Assembly (NCBI RefSeq): GCF_038443385.1
Contig: NZ_CP151726.1
Coordinates: 4,774,001 to 4,838,000 of the forward strand
DNA length: 64,000 nt
Origin: Stieleria varia
GTDB lineage: Bacteria; Planctomycetota; Planctomycetia; Pirellulales; Pirellulaceae
Direction: 5' to 3'
Of this stretch, positions 9,578 to 18,349 are shown piece by piece. Each line of letters starts with the position of its first letter. The stretch's first letter is position 1. The notes below the pieces were generated by a model. The model saw nothing but the letters and a program-made list of their open reading frames with translations, was not told the DNA's origin and made no database searches. Both the position numbers and the translations under genes were made by a program.

Positions 9578-10807
9578 TCACGTGTTGAGTGGCAAGCGAA
9601 TGTTCACTTCGGTTCCTGATCCAGGACTGCTTTGGATCGTGATGGTACCGCCGTGGTCACGGACGATCCCATAACTGACTGCCATTCCCAGTCCTGTTCC
9701 TGTACCAACTGGTTTTGTCGTAAAGAATGGTTCAAAAACTCGATCGAGAGTTTCGCGATCCATTCCTTCTCCGTGGTCGTTGACACGCAAGCTGGCAAAC
9801 TCGCCGTCTTCCTCCAGGATAACGTCAATGACCGCGCCGTGCGCACTTGCCTGGACGGCATTGAGCAGTGTGTTGAAAATCACCTGCTGGATTTTGTCGC
9901 CATGACAGGCGATGGACAGAGGTTGATCCCGCGAAAAATGAATCGAAACATCTTTTTCAGCGAGTAAATTGCTGAGCATGTCGGCGGCATTGCGTGCCGA
10001 TTGCGAGAGATCCAAGGTTCCGTAGGCTGCCTGGTCCAAACGAGCAAAGTCTCGCAGATTGCTGATGATGTCTCGAACCCGCGTCAAGCCTTGACTTGAT
10101 GACGCCAAGAGTTTGGGCAAATACTCCTGCAACCACTGACAATCACATTCTTGCTCCAACTCGTCGATTTCTTGGACCAGTTTCTCAGGGGCGTTGTCGA
10201 GGTAGGGTCGCGTCTCCCGGTATTTGTTGACCAAATCCATCAGTCCGGTCAAATCGCGTTTCATTACGGCCAAGTTATTCGTGACAAACGCGATCGGATT
10301 GTTGATCTCGTGTGCCATGCCGGCAGCAAGTTGTCCCAAGCTCGCCAGTTTTTCGCTTTGCACCAACGCGGCTTGAGTTTCTCTGAGTTGGCGGTTTTGT
10401 TCAGCCAATTCAAATTGCAGTCGAATGATTCGCTCGCCCTCACGCAATCGAACCCGCAGTTCTTCGCCGTCGCAGGGTTTGACGAGAAAATCATCCGCGC
10501 CGGCTTCCATCGCATGAACGAGATCTTCTGTTTCGGACTTGGCCGTCAACAGAATCGAGTAGCAATAAGGACCCGATGGCGTCGCACGAATGCGTCGGAT
10601 CAATTCCAAACCATCGACCTCGGGCATGATCCAATCCGTCAGCACCATCGAGATGGGTTCAGCTTGAAAGGCCGCCCAGGCCTGTTCTCCGTTGACGGCT
10701 TCGATCACGTCGTATCCCCAATTGCGAAGATGAGTGACCAAGAGACGCCGCATCAGGTCACTGTCTTCCGCAACGAGCACCTTCATCCCGTCGATGGCAT
10801 TCTGCAT
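9578..10807 (-). CDS. Soluble receiver-histidine kinase fusion
   Basis: This is a 409-residue cytosolic protein. An N-terminal receiver (residues 7-125) has Asp58 (LTDWIMPEVDG) and Lys110. A coiled coil rich in Gln/Glu follows (128-155), then HisKA with His166 in AAGMAHEINNPIAF, and an HATPase with DHGEGMD and GTGLGMAVSYGI. The NtrB/ZraS-type H-box (HEINNP) marks it as a kinase of the family that often feeds receivers acting through protein contacts. With no membrane segment it is probably driven by phosphorylation of its own receiver or by the membrane hybrid kinase at the end of the same operon. It is the first gene of the five-gene unit, separated by 83 bp from the gene upstream. Confidence 0.94.
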   Translation of the reverse strand: MQNAIDGMKVLVAEDSDLMRRLLVTHLRNWGYDVIEAVNGEQAWAAFQAEPISMVLTDWIMPEVDGLELIRRIRATPSGPYCYSILLTAKSETEDLVHAMEAGADDFLVKPCDGEELRVRLREGERIIRLQFELAEQNRQLRETQAALVQSEKLASLGQLAAGMAHEINNPIAFVTNNLAVMKRDLTGLMDLVNKYRETRPYLDNAPEKLVQEIDELEQECDCQWLQEYLPKLLASSSQGLTRVRDIISNLRDFARLDQAAYGTLDLSQSARNAADMLSNLLAEKDVSIHFSRDQPLSIACHGDKIQQVIFNTLLNAVQASAHGAVIDVILEEDGEFASLRVNDHGEGMDRETLDRVFEPFFTTKPVGTGTGLGMAVSYGIVRDHGGTITIQSSPGSGTEVNIRLPLNT

Positions 10808-10890
10808 AACATGATATCCCTGCGTCGTGACATCGGGCCAAACGAAGTGCCATTGGGGCGTGAATGATCATTTATACTCGATCAGCAGAC

Positions 10891-12816
10891 CTAGATCTCC
10901 AGTCCCGAGTTTCCGTCCCATTTGACGAACCCTTCGATGGCTTCGTACTCCGCCAATCCGAGCTGATCGTAGCGTTGGGCGGTTTCGCGGTTTCGGGACT
11001 CGGCGCGTTGCCAGAATTCACGTAAATCGGTGCCGGGGAACAAGGCACGGTCCTTTTGTGACTCGTGCTTAAAGATCGCCACGCGTTTGCGGTCGACTTC
11101 GCGAGGGCTGAGCGGAACCGCCATTTCGATCTGCTCGATGGGCCATTCCTGCCACGCACCGCGATACAGCCAGACGATGCAATCTTGATACCAAGGGTCA
11201 TCGGAGCACCGCACACAGGCTTGCAAGATGGCGCTCAAACACGTCCGGTGAGTGCCGTGCGGATCGGACAAATCGCCGGCAGCATAAATCTGATGCGGTT
11301 GAATCTCGCGTAACAAGTCGACCGTGATCTGGTAATCCTCTTCGCCCAACGGTTGTTTTTGAACACGACCGGTTTGATAGAACGGCAAGTTGAGGAAATG
11401 CAGTTTGTCGTCATCGACGCCACAGCATCTCGCCCCCTCGCGGGCTTCACCACGCCGGATCAGTGCTTTGATCCGCTGAACTTGATCGCTGTCGATTTGT
11501 CCCGAGCGTTTGTTTCGTAAGAACTCATCGACGTGTCTCTCAATGTCGTCCATGCCCGACGCTTGAATTCCAAATTCACGGCAAAAGTCCGCTGCAAACT
11601 CGGCAAACCGCATCGCGTCACTGTCAAAGACGGCGATGTTGCCCGATGTCTGGTAGGCGATATGAACCTGATGACCTTGATCCACCAATCGAATCAATGT
11701 GCCGCCCATCGAGATGACATCATCGTCCGGGTGCGGTGAAAAGACGACGACGCGTTTGGGAAAGATATCGTCACGGTGTCCTGGACGATCGCCCGCCTGT
11801 TTGATCCGATCCGGCTTGCCTCCGGGCCAACCCGTGATGGTGGCTTGCAAGTGACGAAACACGCTGAGATTGATTCCGTAGGAATCGCCATGACTTGCCA
11901 GTAAGTCCTGCAATCCGGCTTCGTTGTAATCCTGGTCGGTCAGTTTCAAGATTGCTTTGCCGTTGGCGGTGGCCAAACCGATCACGGCACGACGCGTCGT
12001 TTCGGCGTCCCACTCGGTTTCGCCCAACAGCCAAGGACTTTGGCGTCTGGTCAACAGGCTCGCTGCGGCTTCGTCCAACCACACCGTCGCGCCGACATGC
12101 CCCTGCAAGAACGACGCGGGGACTCCAGCCATCGATGGATCCTCCACCGTGCGAACGATGATCGGTGCCTTGCCCTCACCGAACGCCAACAAAAAGATGC
12201 GCCGAGCATCCAGGATGGTGCCAACACCCATCGTGATCGCATGTCGTGGTACGTTTTCGGCGCCAAAGAAATCACTGGCGGCGTCCATCCGCGTGAAGCG
12301 ATCAAGTGTGATCATCCGCGTGCGACTGTTACGGTCGGAACCCGGTTCGTTACAGGCAATGTGACCGGTCTTGCTGACGCCCAGGAGCTGAATGTCGATG
12401 CCACCGGCGTCGACGATTCGCTGTTCATAGTCGATACAAAACTGCTTGACGTCCTCTCTGGCAATGGAACCGTCAGGGACATGAACATTGGCGGGAGCAA
12501 TATCGACCAGATCGGTCAGGCTGTCACGCAGGATCCTGGCGTAGCTTTGTAGCTCCTGCGGGTTCATCGGATAGAACTCGTCCAATGCGAACACGGTCAC
12601 GCCGGCAAAGGACAGGGATTCCTCTCGGTGCATCCGAACGAGTTCCTGATAGACACCGATCGGCGACGAGCCGGTGGCTAGTCCCAAGACGCAGGGTTTG
12701 TTTTCGGAGGCGCGGGCTCGGATCAATTGCGCGATCTCGGCTGCGACGGCAGCACTGGCATCGGAGGCGCGGGCAAAGATCTTGACGGGGATACGTTCGA
12801 CCGAATTTGGATCCAT
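10891..12816 (-). CDS. nagB: Glucosamine-6-phosphate deaminase / PIG-L deacetylase fusion
   Basis: The protein has 641 residues from the ATG at 12816, which follows an AGGA and directly precedes the conserved core. A longer frame from 12870 would run into the upstream gene. Residues up to about 280 match NagB: the nucleotide-sugar loop LGLATGSSPIGVYQ, ALDEFYP, and GHIACNEPGS with the catalytic His and Glu. The Asp that precedes the Gly-His in E. coli NagB is replaced by Thr. I recall the same change in other NagB fusions. Residues from about 365 are a PIG-L/LmbE-type N-deacetylase with the zinc motif HPDDD and SDPHGTHRT. The fused activities would deacetylate and then deaminate/isomerise amino sugar derivatives to fructose 6-phosphate. 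The ROK kinase gene ends 19 bp upstream, forming an amino-sugar catabolic unit. Confidence 0.88.
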   Translation of the reverse strand: MDPNSVERIPVKIFARASDASAAVAAEIAQLIRARASENKPCVLGLATGSSPIGVYQELVRMHREESLSFAGVTVFALDEFYPMNPQELQSYARILRDSLTDLVDIAPANVHVPDGSIAREDVKQFCIDYEQRIVDAGGIDIQLLGVSKTGHIACNEPGSDRNSRTRMITLDRFTRMDAASDFFGAENVPRHAITMGVGTILDARRIFLLAFGEGKAPIIVRTVEDPSMAGVPASFLQGHVGATVWLDEAAASLLTRRQSPWLLGETEWDAETTRRAVIGLATANGKAILKLTDQDYNEAGLQDLLASHGDSYGINLSVFRHLQATITGWPGGKPDRIKQAGDRPGHRDDIFPKRVVVFSPHPDDDVISMGGTLIRLVDQGHQVHIAYQTSGNIAVFDSDAMRFAEFAADFCREFGIQASGMDDIERHVDEFLRNKRSGQIDSDQVQRIKALIRRGEAREGARCCGVDDDKLHFLNLPFYQTGRVQKQPLGEEDYQITVDLLREIQPHQIYAAGDLSDPHGTHRTCLSAILQACVRCSDDPWYQDCIVWLYRGAWQEWPIEQIEMAVPLSPREVDRKRVAIFKHESQKDRALFPGTDLREFWQRAESRNRETAQRYDQLGLAEYEAIEGFVKWDGNSGLEI

Positions 12817-12835
12817 CACAAACTGTTCCTGTGAA

Positions 12836-13831
12836 TCAACGTGCCGAGCGGGAAGAACGGTGGCGAGCAATCATGCCGGCGCCGCACACGCCAGCGTCGT
12901 TACCCAGCGACGCGAACTGAATGTCCATGTTACCACCGACCTGAACCAACGTCGTTCGTTTGACACTTTCACGCACCGCGTCCAAGAACATGCGTCCTGT
13001 CGCCGTTGCTTCGCCGCCAAAGGTCATCGCGCCACCCAGAATCACGACTTCTGGATTGCAAACTTGCCCCAGCATACCAATCGCTTTGCCGACATGACAC
13101 GCCGTCTCCATCATCACATCGACGCAAACTTGGCATCCTTTCTCGGCATGCGTGGCGATGTCCCGTGTGGTCACGTCCGGTGAGAGTAGCTCTGGGGAGA
13201 TTGACTCCACCGGCAAGGCACGTAGGCGGCGTTGCAGGTTGGACAGAACCGCTGGTGCACCCGCGTAAGATTCCAAATGCCCGCGACTGCCACAGGTGCA
13301 AGGGATCGCGGTGTCGGAAAAATCGATCGTGATGTGACCCAGCTCGCCGGCACAACCGTGATCGCCGCCATGGGGGCGTCCCGATAGGACCAGACCGCCG
13401 CCGATGCCAGTTCCCAGGGTCAATAGCGCCAAGGAGCCATCGCCGAGAGACCGAATCACATGCTCGGCATAAGCCGCCGCATTGGCGTCATTGATCAGTT
13501 GTGTTGGCAGCTTGGTGATCGCAGCCAGATGCTTGATCAACGAAACCCCCAACCATCCCGGCAAGTTGACGACTTCACGTAGCACGCCGGCGCGTGTGTC
13601 CAAGACGCCTGGGACGGCAACCCCGACGCCACGTAGCATGTCGGCGGGCAACTCATGGTTGAGCAGCGTTTCGTTGGCGTATCGGATCGCGTATTCGAAT
13701 ACCGCGTCGGGGCAGCCGAGCGGTCGCGTCGGGGTCTGGTGTTTGAAATGAACGTTTCCACGATCATCGACCAAACCCAATTTGATGTCGGTACCGCCAA
13801 CATCGATGCCAAGAAAGAAATCAGAGTTCAT
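12836..13831 (-). CDS. ROK-family sugar kinase (glucokinase/N-acetylglucosamine kinase type)
   Basis: The product is a 331-residue kinase. The ATG at 13831 directly precedes the conserved N-terminus (FFLGIDVGGTDIKLG); a TTG 33 bp upstream is also possible. Features include the ATP-binding DVGGT loop, the GVAVPGVLD strand, the catalytic Asp in LINDANAAAYAE, the second phosphate loop TLGTGIGGGLV, and the ROK signature with GELGHITID. The zinc loop reads CTCGSRGHLESYAG, in which the third Cys of the usual CxCGxxGCxE is His, still a possible ligand. It phosphorylates a hexose or amino hexose. Its position 19 bp ahead of the NagB/PIG-L fusion suggests glucosamine or an N-acylated derivative as substrate, but this is inference. 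Confidence 0.9.
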   Translation of the reverse strand: MNSDFFLGIDVGGTDIKLGLVDDRGNVHFKHQTPTRPLGCPDAVFEYAIRYANETLLNHELPADMLRGVGVAVPGVLDTRAGVLREVVNLPGWLGVSLIKHLAAITKLPTQLINDANAAAYAEHVIRSLGDGSLALLTLGTGIGGGLVLSGRPHGGDHGCAGELGHITIDFSDTAIPCTCGSRGHLESYAGAPAVLSNLQRRLRALPVESISPELLSPDVTTRDIATHAEKGCQVCVDVMMETACHVGKAIGMLGQVCNPEVVILGGAMTFGGEATATGRMFLDAVRESVKRTTLVQVGGNMDIQFASLGNDAGVCGAGMIARHRSSRSAR

Positions 13832-13910
13832 CAATGCGATTGGTCGTTGCGTCTGCTCCGCCAAAATGAAAAGTGCGGAGAGCTTGGGTGTGGGGGAATG
13901 GGACGAGGTC

Positions 13911-15713
13911 TCACCTGGGACGCTTGGACGTCGGCTCTAAGTCCGATTTGGGCTCCGCGACCGCGCCTTTATCGGCAAGTTCACCGGCCGAAAAATCAAC
14001 GGTCGGCGGATCACCCGTAAGCGATTTTTGTCGTGTAAAGAATTCGCTGGTGTCCGACGAAATCGGACGTTGCCGGCGTATCGAGGAGGTGAGGACGGGG
14101 GAGTTTGAGTTTGTGGTTTGTGACGAAGTCAAATGTCCTGCCGGTTCCGGGGCGGTCGCATCGGTGGGGGAATGCAAGTGACCGGCCGTGGGCGAAGGCA
14201 AATCGTTGGACGCAAATGGATTGAAATCCTGATGCCACAAACCACGCACGGCGGCTTGGCACAAGGATACCATGGCGGCAAATCCCAGTCCCGCGATCAA
14301 ATAGATCATTCGTTTGGGGCCGACCTTCTTTAGCTCCAGCGTGGCAGGCTGGGCAACCGAAACATCACTCAGCTTGAGTGCCGCCAGCGATTCGAGTTGT
14401 CGTGCGTTGGCCAATCTGCCAGCGGTTTCCAAATAAGTCGACTCGGCGACGCTGGCGTCCCAAGTCAACTGAACCAATTCGACGCCGATCTGGTTGAGCT
14501 GAGTCAGTTCTTTTTGCAAACGTTCGAATTGTCGCGTCAGTGCGTCACGCTTGGCCTGCAAACCGGCTTGTCTGGCAATCGCGGTGCGAAAGGCTAGGTC
14601 GAGGGACTGCAGCGTCGGGTTCAGGACTTCTCGCAACTGCGGTTCTTGCCCGATCTCGCTAGTTGCGGTTTCCTTGGCCGCGGCAAGTTGCGAATCAACC
14701 GCGACGCGTTTGGGGTGATCCGGTTTGTATTTCGACGCCAGCTCCTGAGCTTGCACCTCCAATTCGTACAAACGTTGACGCACCAAGTCGCCGCTTCGTT
14801 TGTACAGCCCGGTGATCTTCTCTGCTTCCACCGTCGCGGGCATGGAGCCGATTTCACTGGCCAGTTTGTCCAGTTCTGCGTCCACGGAGCTGAGTTCGCT
14901 CTCGACGTTGTTCATTTCCGACTGGACGCTACTGAGTTCACCACGCAACGCGCTCTTGGCGGAATCCAGCTCGATGATTCCGTTGTCCGATTTCAGCTTA
15001 CGGACTTTCTCCTGCAAACGAGTCGCCACCTCATAAGCCTGTTTGGCTTCCGACTCAAAGAACTCTACTGTTCCGGCAGGTCCGTGAGCGGACTTGTGAT
15101 AAGCGGGGTATTGCCGGACGAATGCGTCGACGATGTCGTGCGCCAAGAACGGAGAGTAACCGACCCATTCGACGGTGATCGTGTACGCGTTTTTCGCAGG
15201 ATGGATATCCAGGTCGTTCTCAACCGCCACGCAGGCTTCCGCGACCTGCATCATGTCGCTCATCTGCGTCGCGGTGTAGCCGGCTTGCGGTTTCGGCGCG
15301 GACTTGGGAATCCATTGGCTGAGCCAAGCCTTCGTTTTCGCGATCGCACCGGCCGGTTCCAGAATGCGATCGGGACCAACGTCTTTCACGACGCGCTCGA
15401 CCATTTCCTTGCTACGCAACAACTCGACAATCGAGTTCACTTGCGGGATCCGACTTTCTTGCAGCGATACCGTGGAACTCAAACCGGCAGTCGGGTCGAT
15501 CGCCACTGAATCGGGGCCGAGCCGCACCAACAATTGTGCTTTGGAAACATAACGGTTGGGCAGCAACAAAACCGCAAAGAAAACAAGCACCGACAAAGCG
15601 ATGAAAACTCGCACGGCGGCCCAGCGACGTTCCCAAGTCGCCCGAACAATATCGAACACGTTGAGTGTCGCGAATGCGTCGAGAGGAGAGGGGTTGGGCA
15701 CAGCGGGGGTCAA
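13911..15713 (-). CDS. Wzz/GumC-type polysaccharide chain-length determinant
   Basis: A 600-residue inner-membrane protein opens at a TTG (15713); a GTG at codon 5 is the nearest alternative. It has the classic polysaccharide co-polymerase layout: a transmembrane helix at about 34-52 and a Wzz domain right after it (YVSKAQLLVRLG). A long periplasmic coiled coil spans about 215-440 (SSVQSEMNNVESELSSVDAE), followed by a GumC-type region (LQSLDLAFRTAIARQ). The second membrane helix lies at about 468-488, after LKKVGPKRMIY. The 110-residue cytosolic tail is Pro/Ser/Thr-rich and disordered. It carries no tyrosine kinase (BY-kinase) domain, so any kinase partner is elsewhere. The role is control of exopolysaccharide length and export. 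It lies 79 bp upstream of the ROK kinase gene in the same direction. Confidence 0.88.
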   Translation of the reverse strand: MTPAVPNPSPLDAFATLNVFDIVRATWERRWAAVRVFIALSVLVFFAVLLLPNRYVSKAQLLVRLGPDSVAIDPTAGLSSTVSLQESRIPQVNSIVELLRSKEMVERVVKDVGPDRILEPAGAIAKTKAWLSQWIPKSAPKPQAGYTATQMSDMMQVAEACVAVENDLDIHPAKNAYTITVEWVGYSPFLAHDIVDAFVRQYPAYHKSAHGPAGTVEFFESEAKQAYEVATRLQEKVRKLKSDNGIIELDSAKSALRGELSSVQSEMNNVESELSSVDAELDKLASEIGSMPATVEAEKITGLYKRSGDLVRQRLYELEVQAQELASKYKPDHPKRVAVDSQLAAAKETATSEIGQEPQLREVLNPTLQSLDLAFRTAIARQAGLQAKRDALTRQFERLQKELTQLNQIGVELVQLTWDASVAESTYLETAGRLANARQLESLAALKLSDVSVAQPATLELKKVGPKRMIYLIAGLGFAAMVSLCQAAVRGLWHQDFNPFASNDLPSPTAGHLHSPTDATAPEPAGHLTSSQTTNSNSPVLTSSIRRQRPISSDTSEFFTRQKSLTGDPPTVDFSAGELADKGAVAEPKSDLEPTSKRPR

Positions 15714-16089
15714 TGGTTGGAGGAATATTGGTGCAGCCCGCGTTTCTCCAGGCCGGATTGCATCAGAGCAGTTTACTGACGAAGGGCCGAGTTTTGTAGG
15801 TTTCCGGTAAGGTTTTCCCCCGAGTGCAGTGCCTTTGTTGCGTTTGTAGGGCCTGGATGGTCACTAGTGCATCGTCCAGTCTTAGAACGTGGGTTCGGTA
15901 GATGAGCCGTTTTGGCGTTAGCCACGGTTTTCGTGCCACAACCGTGGCTAACGCCAAAACGGCTCAGGGCCTATGACACCACCCAGCGTTTGGTAACACC
16001 ACCATGCTAGGCGGGGACGCTCTCTATCGCGTGGCGGCTGATATGCGCAGACTGTTTTCGTGCCAATCCACGCAAGCCGTTTCGAAGCA
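15714..16089. repeat. Intergenic region with truncated CTAG-type element
   Basis: This non-coding stretch holds a partial copy of the TGCATCGTCCAGT-ended MITE (family A). Its CTAG and left end are at 15864-15880, and the inner palindrome (GAGCCGTTTTGGCGTTAGCC and its complement) extends to about 15965. The right terminal repeat is missing, so the copy is truncated. A second stretch at 16045-16085 (GCGCAGACTGTTTTCGTGCC onward) is clearly similar to the inside of a different element at 55986-56025. Small frames through the palindrome are not genes. Confidence 0.7.
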
Positions 16090-16512
16090 TCATTTGCTCG
16101 CGATCTGGCCGGATTCGACGAACGGGTTTTGACGGATCGCACCCAGCTTTTCCGGGCCCGACTGGCTCGTTTGACCGTAGCAGGTTCCGCAACTGCTGGT
16201 CGTTACGGTTCGTGGCGGCTGATAGAAATCAGTACGCAGACGACCGTTGTATCCACTCGGCGCGGAAACCATCGGTGGCGATGCAAAAGGGCTCATTCCG
16301 TACGGGCGAGCATAACGGGCGCCGTAATAGACCGGAGGGTTGAGCGCGAAATACGGAGGCGTCGGTGTGTTGTTGTTGAACTGCACACCGTAGGGCTGAT
16401 AAAAGCCGAACGGAACGAACGGATAGCCACCGGGATGCTGGGCGGAGGCGGTGTCTGAAATACAAACGGCAGCAGCAAGTGCCACCACGGAAGCAACCAA
16501 AAGACGTTTCAT
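16090..16512 (-). CDS. Small secreted Pro/Tyr-rich protein
   Basis: This gene encodes 140 residues with a clear signal peptide (MKRLLVASVVALAAAVCISD, cleavage probably after TASA). The mature part is rich in Pro, Tyr, Gly, Phe and Asn in runs such as GGYPFVPFGFYQPYG and PPYFALNPPVYYGARYA. A CGTC pair sits near residue 108 and the C-terminus is conserved in appearance (NPFVESGQIASK). Composition suggests a disordered, surface or wall-associated protein, but I do not recognise a family. The start is supported by the signal peptide and a GAGG upstream. It stands alone, with repeats downstream and 365 bp of empty sequence upstream. Confidence 0.72.
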   Translation of the reverse strand: MKRLLVASVVALAAAVCISDTASAQHPGGYPFVPFGFYQPYGVQFNNNTPTPPYFALNPPVYYGARYARPYGMSPFASPPMVSAPSGYNGRLRTDFYQPPRTVTTSSCGTCYGQTSQSGPEKLGAIRQNPFVESGQIASK

Positions 16513-16877
16513 GAAAGAACCTCGGGGGCACTGCGTGTTTGGGGGTGGTCACATTGCGTTTGGTCTAAGTCAAACGCGATGGCAAAATTCCCTCGTGTAA
16601 ATCCCACGCTAGTCGCCGCCCGTAACGTTTCAACCTTATCAAATGCTGAAAACGGTTAAACGGGCGACGTTTTCAGGTCACGCCCCACGCAGAGGTCCAT
16701 GCGATCGATTCAATCGCTACAAACCGGCCCGCGGTGAATCAAGTTGTGCGAGATGACAGAGAATCACGCCGCACGTTTTTAATTCACTATTTCTGTCCAC
16801 CGCGTCTCACTTGGCACAAAGCGTCTGGTTTGTATTTGAGCGTATCGTGGTGTTCGTTTTCGACTCGGAAATGCGGA
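16513..16877. other. Intergenic region without recognisable features
   Basis: The stretch lies between the small secreted protein gene and the 3' end of ndk, both on the minus strand. It presumably holds the promoter of the former and the end of the latter's transcript. I saw no repeat family member, RNA gene or convincing terminator hairpin. Confidence 0.4.
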
Positions 16878-17348
16878 TCACTCGTCACCGGCTCGCAAGA
16901 ACGGGACCAGGACCGGCTGGTAATCACAGAATTCACTTTCATCAAAGTACAAAGCCAGCTCGCGTTGGGCGGCGTCTGGACCGTCACTGGCGTGAACCAA
17001 GTTCATTTGCCGGCTGCTGCTGAAATCGCCTCGGATCGTCCCCGCCGCTGCTTTCAATCCGCTGGTCGCTCCCAGCATGTCCCGGACGACCTGGATGACA
17101 TCCAAACCGTCGATCGCCAGCGCCACAATGGGTGCCGAGGTGATAAAAGACTCCAGGCTCGGGTAAAATGGCTTTTCGACGTGCTCCGCGTAATGCTGTT
17201 TGGCAAGCTCTGGTGTGACCTGCAACATTTTCATCGCCACAATGTTTAATCCTTTGGCCTCAAACCGGGCGATCAATTCGCCGATCAAACGCCGTTGGAC
17301 AGCATCAGGTTTCAACAAGACCAGCGTGCGTTGCATCGAATCCGACAT
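16878..17348 (-). CDS. ndk: Nucleoside diphosphate kinase
   Basis: The ORF encodes 156 residues from the ATG at 17348, placed after CAGGAGAT. The open frame extends 83 codons further upstream, but that part has no conserved sequence. NDK moves the gamma-phosphate of ATP onto other NDPs through a phospho-histidine. The sequence has KPDAVQRRLIGELIARFE at the N-terminus, HYAEHVEKPFYPSLESFI, and MLGATSGLKAAAGTIRGDF. The active-site loop NLVHASDGPDAAQRELALYF carries the catalytic His (usual form NxxHGSDS). Length matches the family with a slightly longer C-terminus (VLVPFLRAGDE). The gene diverges from the membrane protein gene across 230 bp. Confidence 0.96.
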   Translation of the reverse strand: MSDSMQRTLVLLKPDAVQRRLIGELIARFEAKGLNIVAMKMLQVTPELAKQHYAEHVEKPFYPSLESFITSAPIVALAIDGLDVIQVVRDMLGATSGLKAAAGTIRGDFSSSRQMNLVHASDGPDAAQRELALYFDESEFCDYQPVLVPFLRAGDE

Positions 17349-17578
17349 CCTAAATATCTCCTGGGTTCTCAATTGGGGTTGGGGAGTAGAATTATCCGCA
17401 CAAAACGGATCGGCGCACAGGCCTGTTGGCTCGGCGATCAGGACTGTGCTATTTTGCCGCGGAATTGGAGCGCCCTGATCACTCGCGATTGGGGCCGGTC
17501 TTGGCGTGAGACTAAATTCACGGCCCCTATTCACGGTCCATTGTTCAATTTTCCCTGCGCCGCACAGAGACGTCCCCG

Positions 17579-18337
17579 ATGAACGCTGATAACACAACCG
17601 CTGAATCCACGCCCCAACCAGAACCGGTGGAGTCGAAGCCTGGGCAGAGCAAGAAAAAGCGAGTCCTGCTGATTCCCTACCCGAAGTTTGTATTCATGTA
17701 CCCCACATTGATCATGGCCATCATCGGGGCAATCGTGCTTTATTTCGGCGGGTACCATTCGGTTGATCCATCGCAAACCACGCCCGTTGCAATCACGGGG
17801 CTGTTCTTGGCGATCCTGATGGCGAACATGTTCATCATCGTGTTCGACTTTCCGCGAGCCACTTCGCTGACACTGATCTTTGTCGTCAGCACCCTGGCGC
17901 TGGCCCTCTGGATGCTCGGTTTAACGCGTCCGGACATGCTGCCGTCGATCGAATCGATTATCCAACATGTCCGACCTGTCGCCAACGACACGTTCTTTAT
18001 CTGTATCGCAACGGCCATGGGCCTGATGTACGCAGCCGTGTTCATCAGCGCTAAGTTCAACTATTGGGAACTTTCCAACAACGAACTGCTGCACCACCAC
18101 GGAATGCTCAGTGACCTGAAACGCTATCCGGCACCCAATCTGCGAGTCGACAAAGAAATCAACGACGTGTTCGAGTTCATGCTGCTGGGGGCGGGGCGGT
18201 TGATTTTGCACCCCAGCACGGAAAAACGCTCCATCGTTCTGGACAATATCCTCTTCGTCGGTCGTCGCGAACGCGAATTGACTCACATGCTCGGTTCGAT
18301 TCGCGTCAAGATCGGAGACGACTCAGATCGAAAGTGA
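17579..18337 (+). CDS. Four-helix membrane protein with C-terminal PH-like domain
   Basis: This is a 252-residue protein. After a Pro/Glu-rich cytosolic head (1-40) come hydrophobic segments at about 41-60 (IMAIIGAIVLYFGGY), 70-90 (ITGLFLAILMANMFIIVFDF), 93-113 and 138-158 (FFICIATAMGLMYAAVFISA). The C-terminal 90 residues (ELSNNELLHHHGMLSDLKRY ... RLILHPSTEKRSIVLDNILF) have the strand pattern of a bacterial PH-like (bPH2/DUF304) domain. The function is unknown; it is probably a lineage-conserved membrane protein. It converges on lexA with a 12 bp gap. Confidence 0.7.
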   Translation: MNADNTTAESTPQPEPVESKPGQSKKKRVLLIPYPKFVFMYPTLIMAIIGAIVLYFGGYHSVDPSQTTPVAITGLFLAILMANMFIIVFDFPRATSLTLIFVVSTLALALWMLGLTRPDMLPSIESIIQHVRPVANDTFFICIATAMGLMYAAVFISAKFNYWELSNNELLHHHGMLSDLKRYPAPNLRVDKEINDVFEFMLLGAGRLILHPSTEKRSIVLDNILFVGRRERELTHMLGSIRVKIGDDSDRK

Positions 18338-18349
18338 TCAAACGTCGAT

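Noticed and set aside
14646-15509. 287-residue plus-strand frame opposite the Wzz gene
   Set aside because: It is a shadow of the coiled-coil coding region with low-quality composition.
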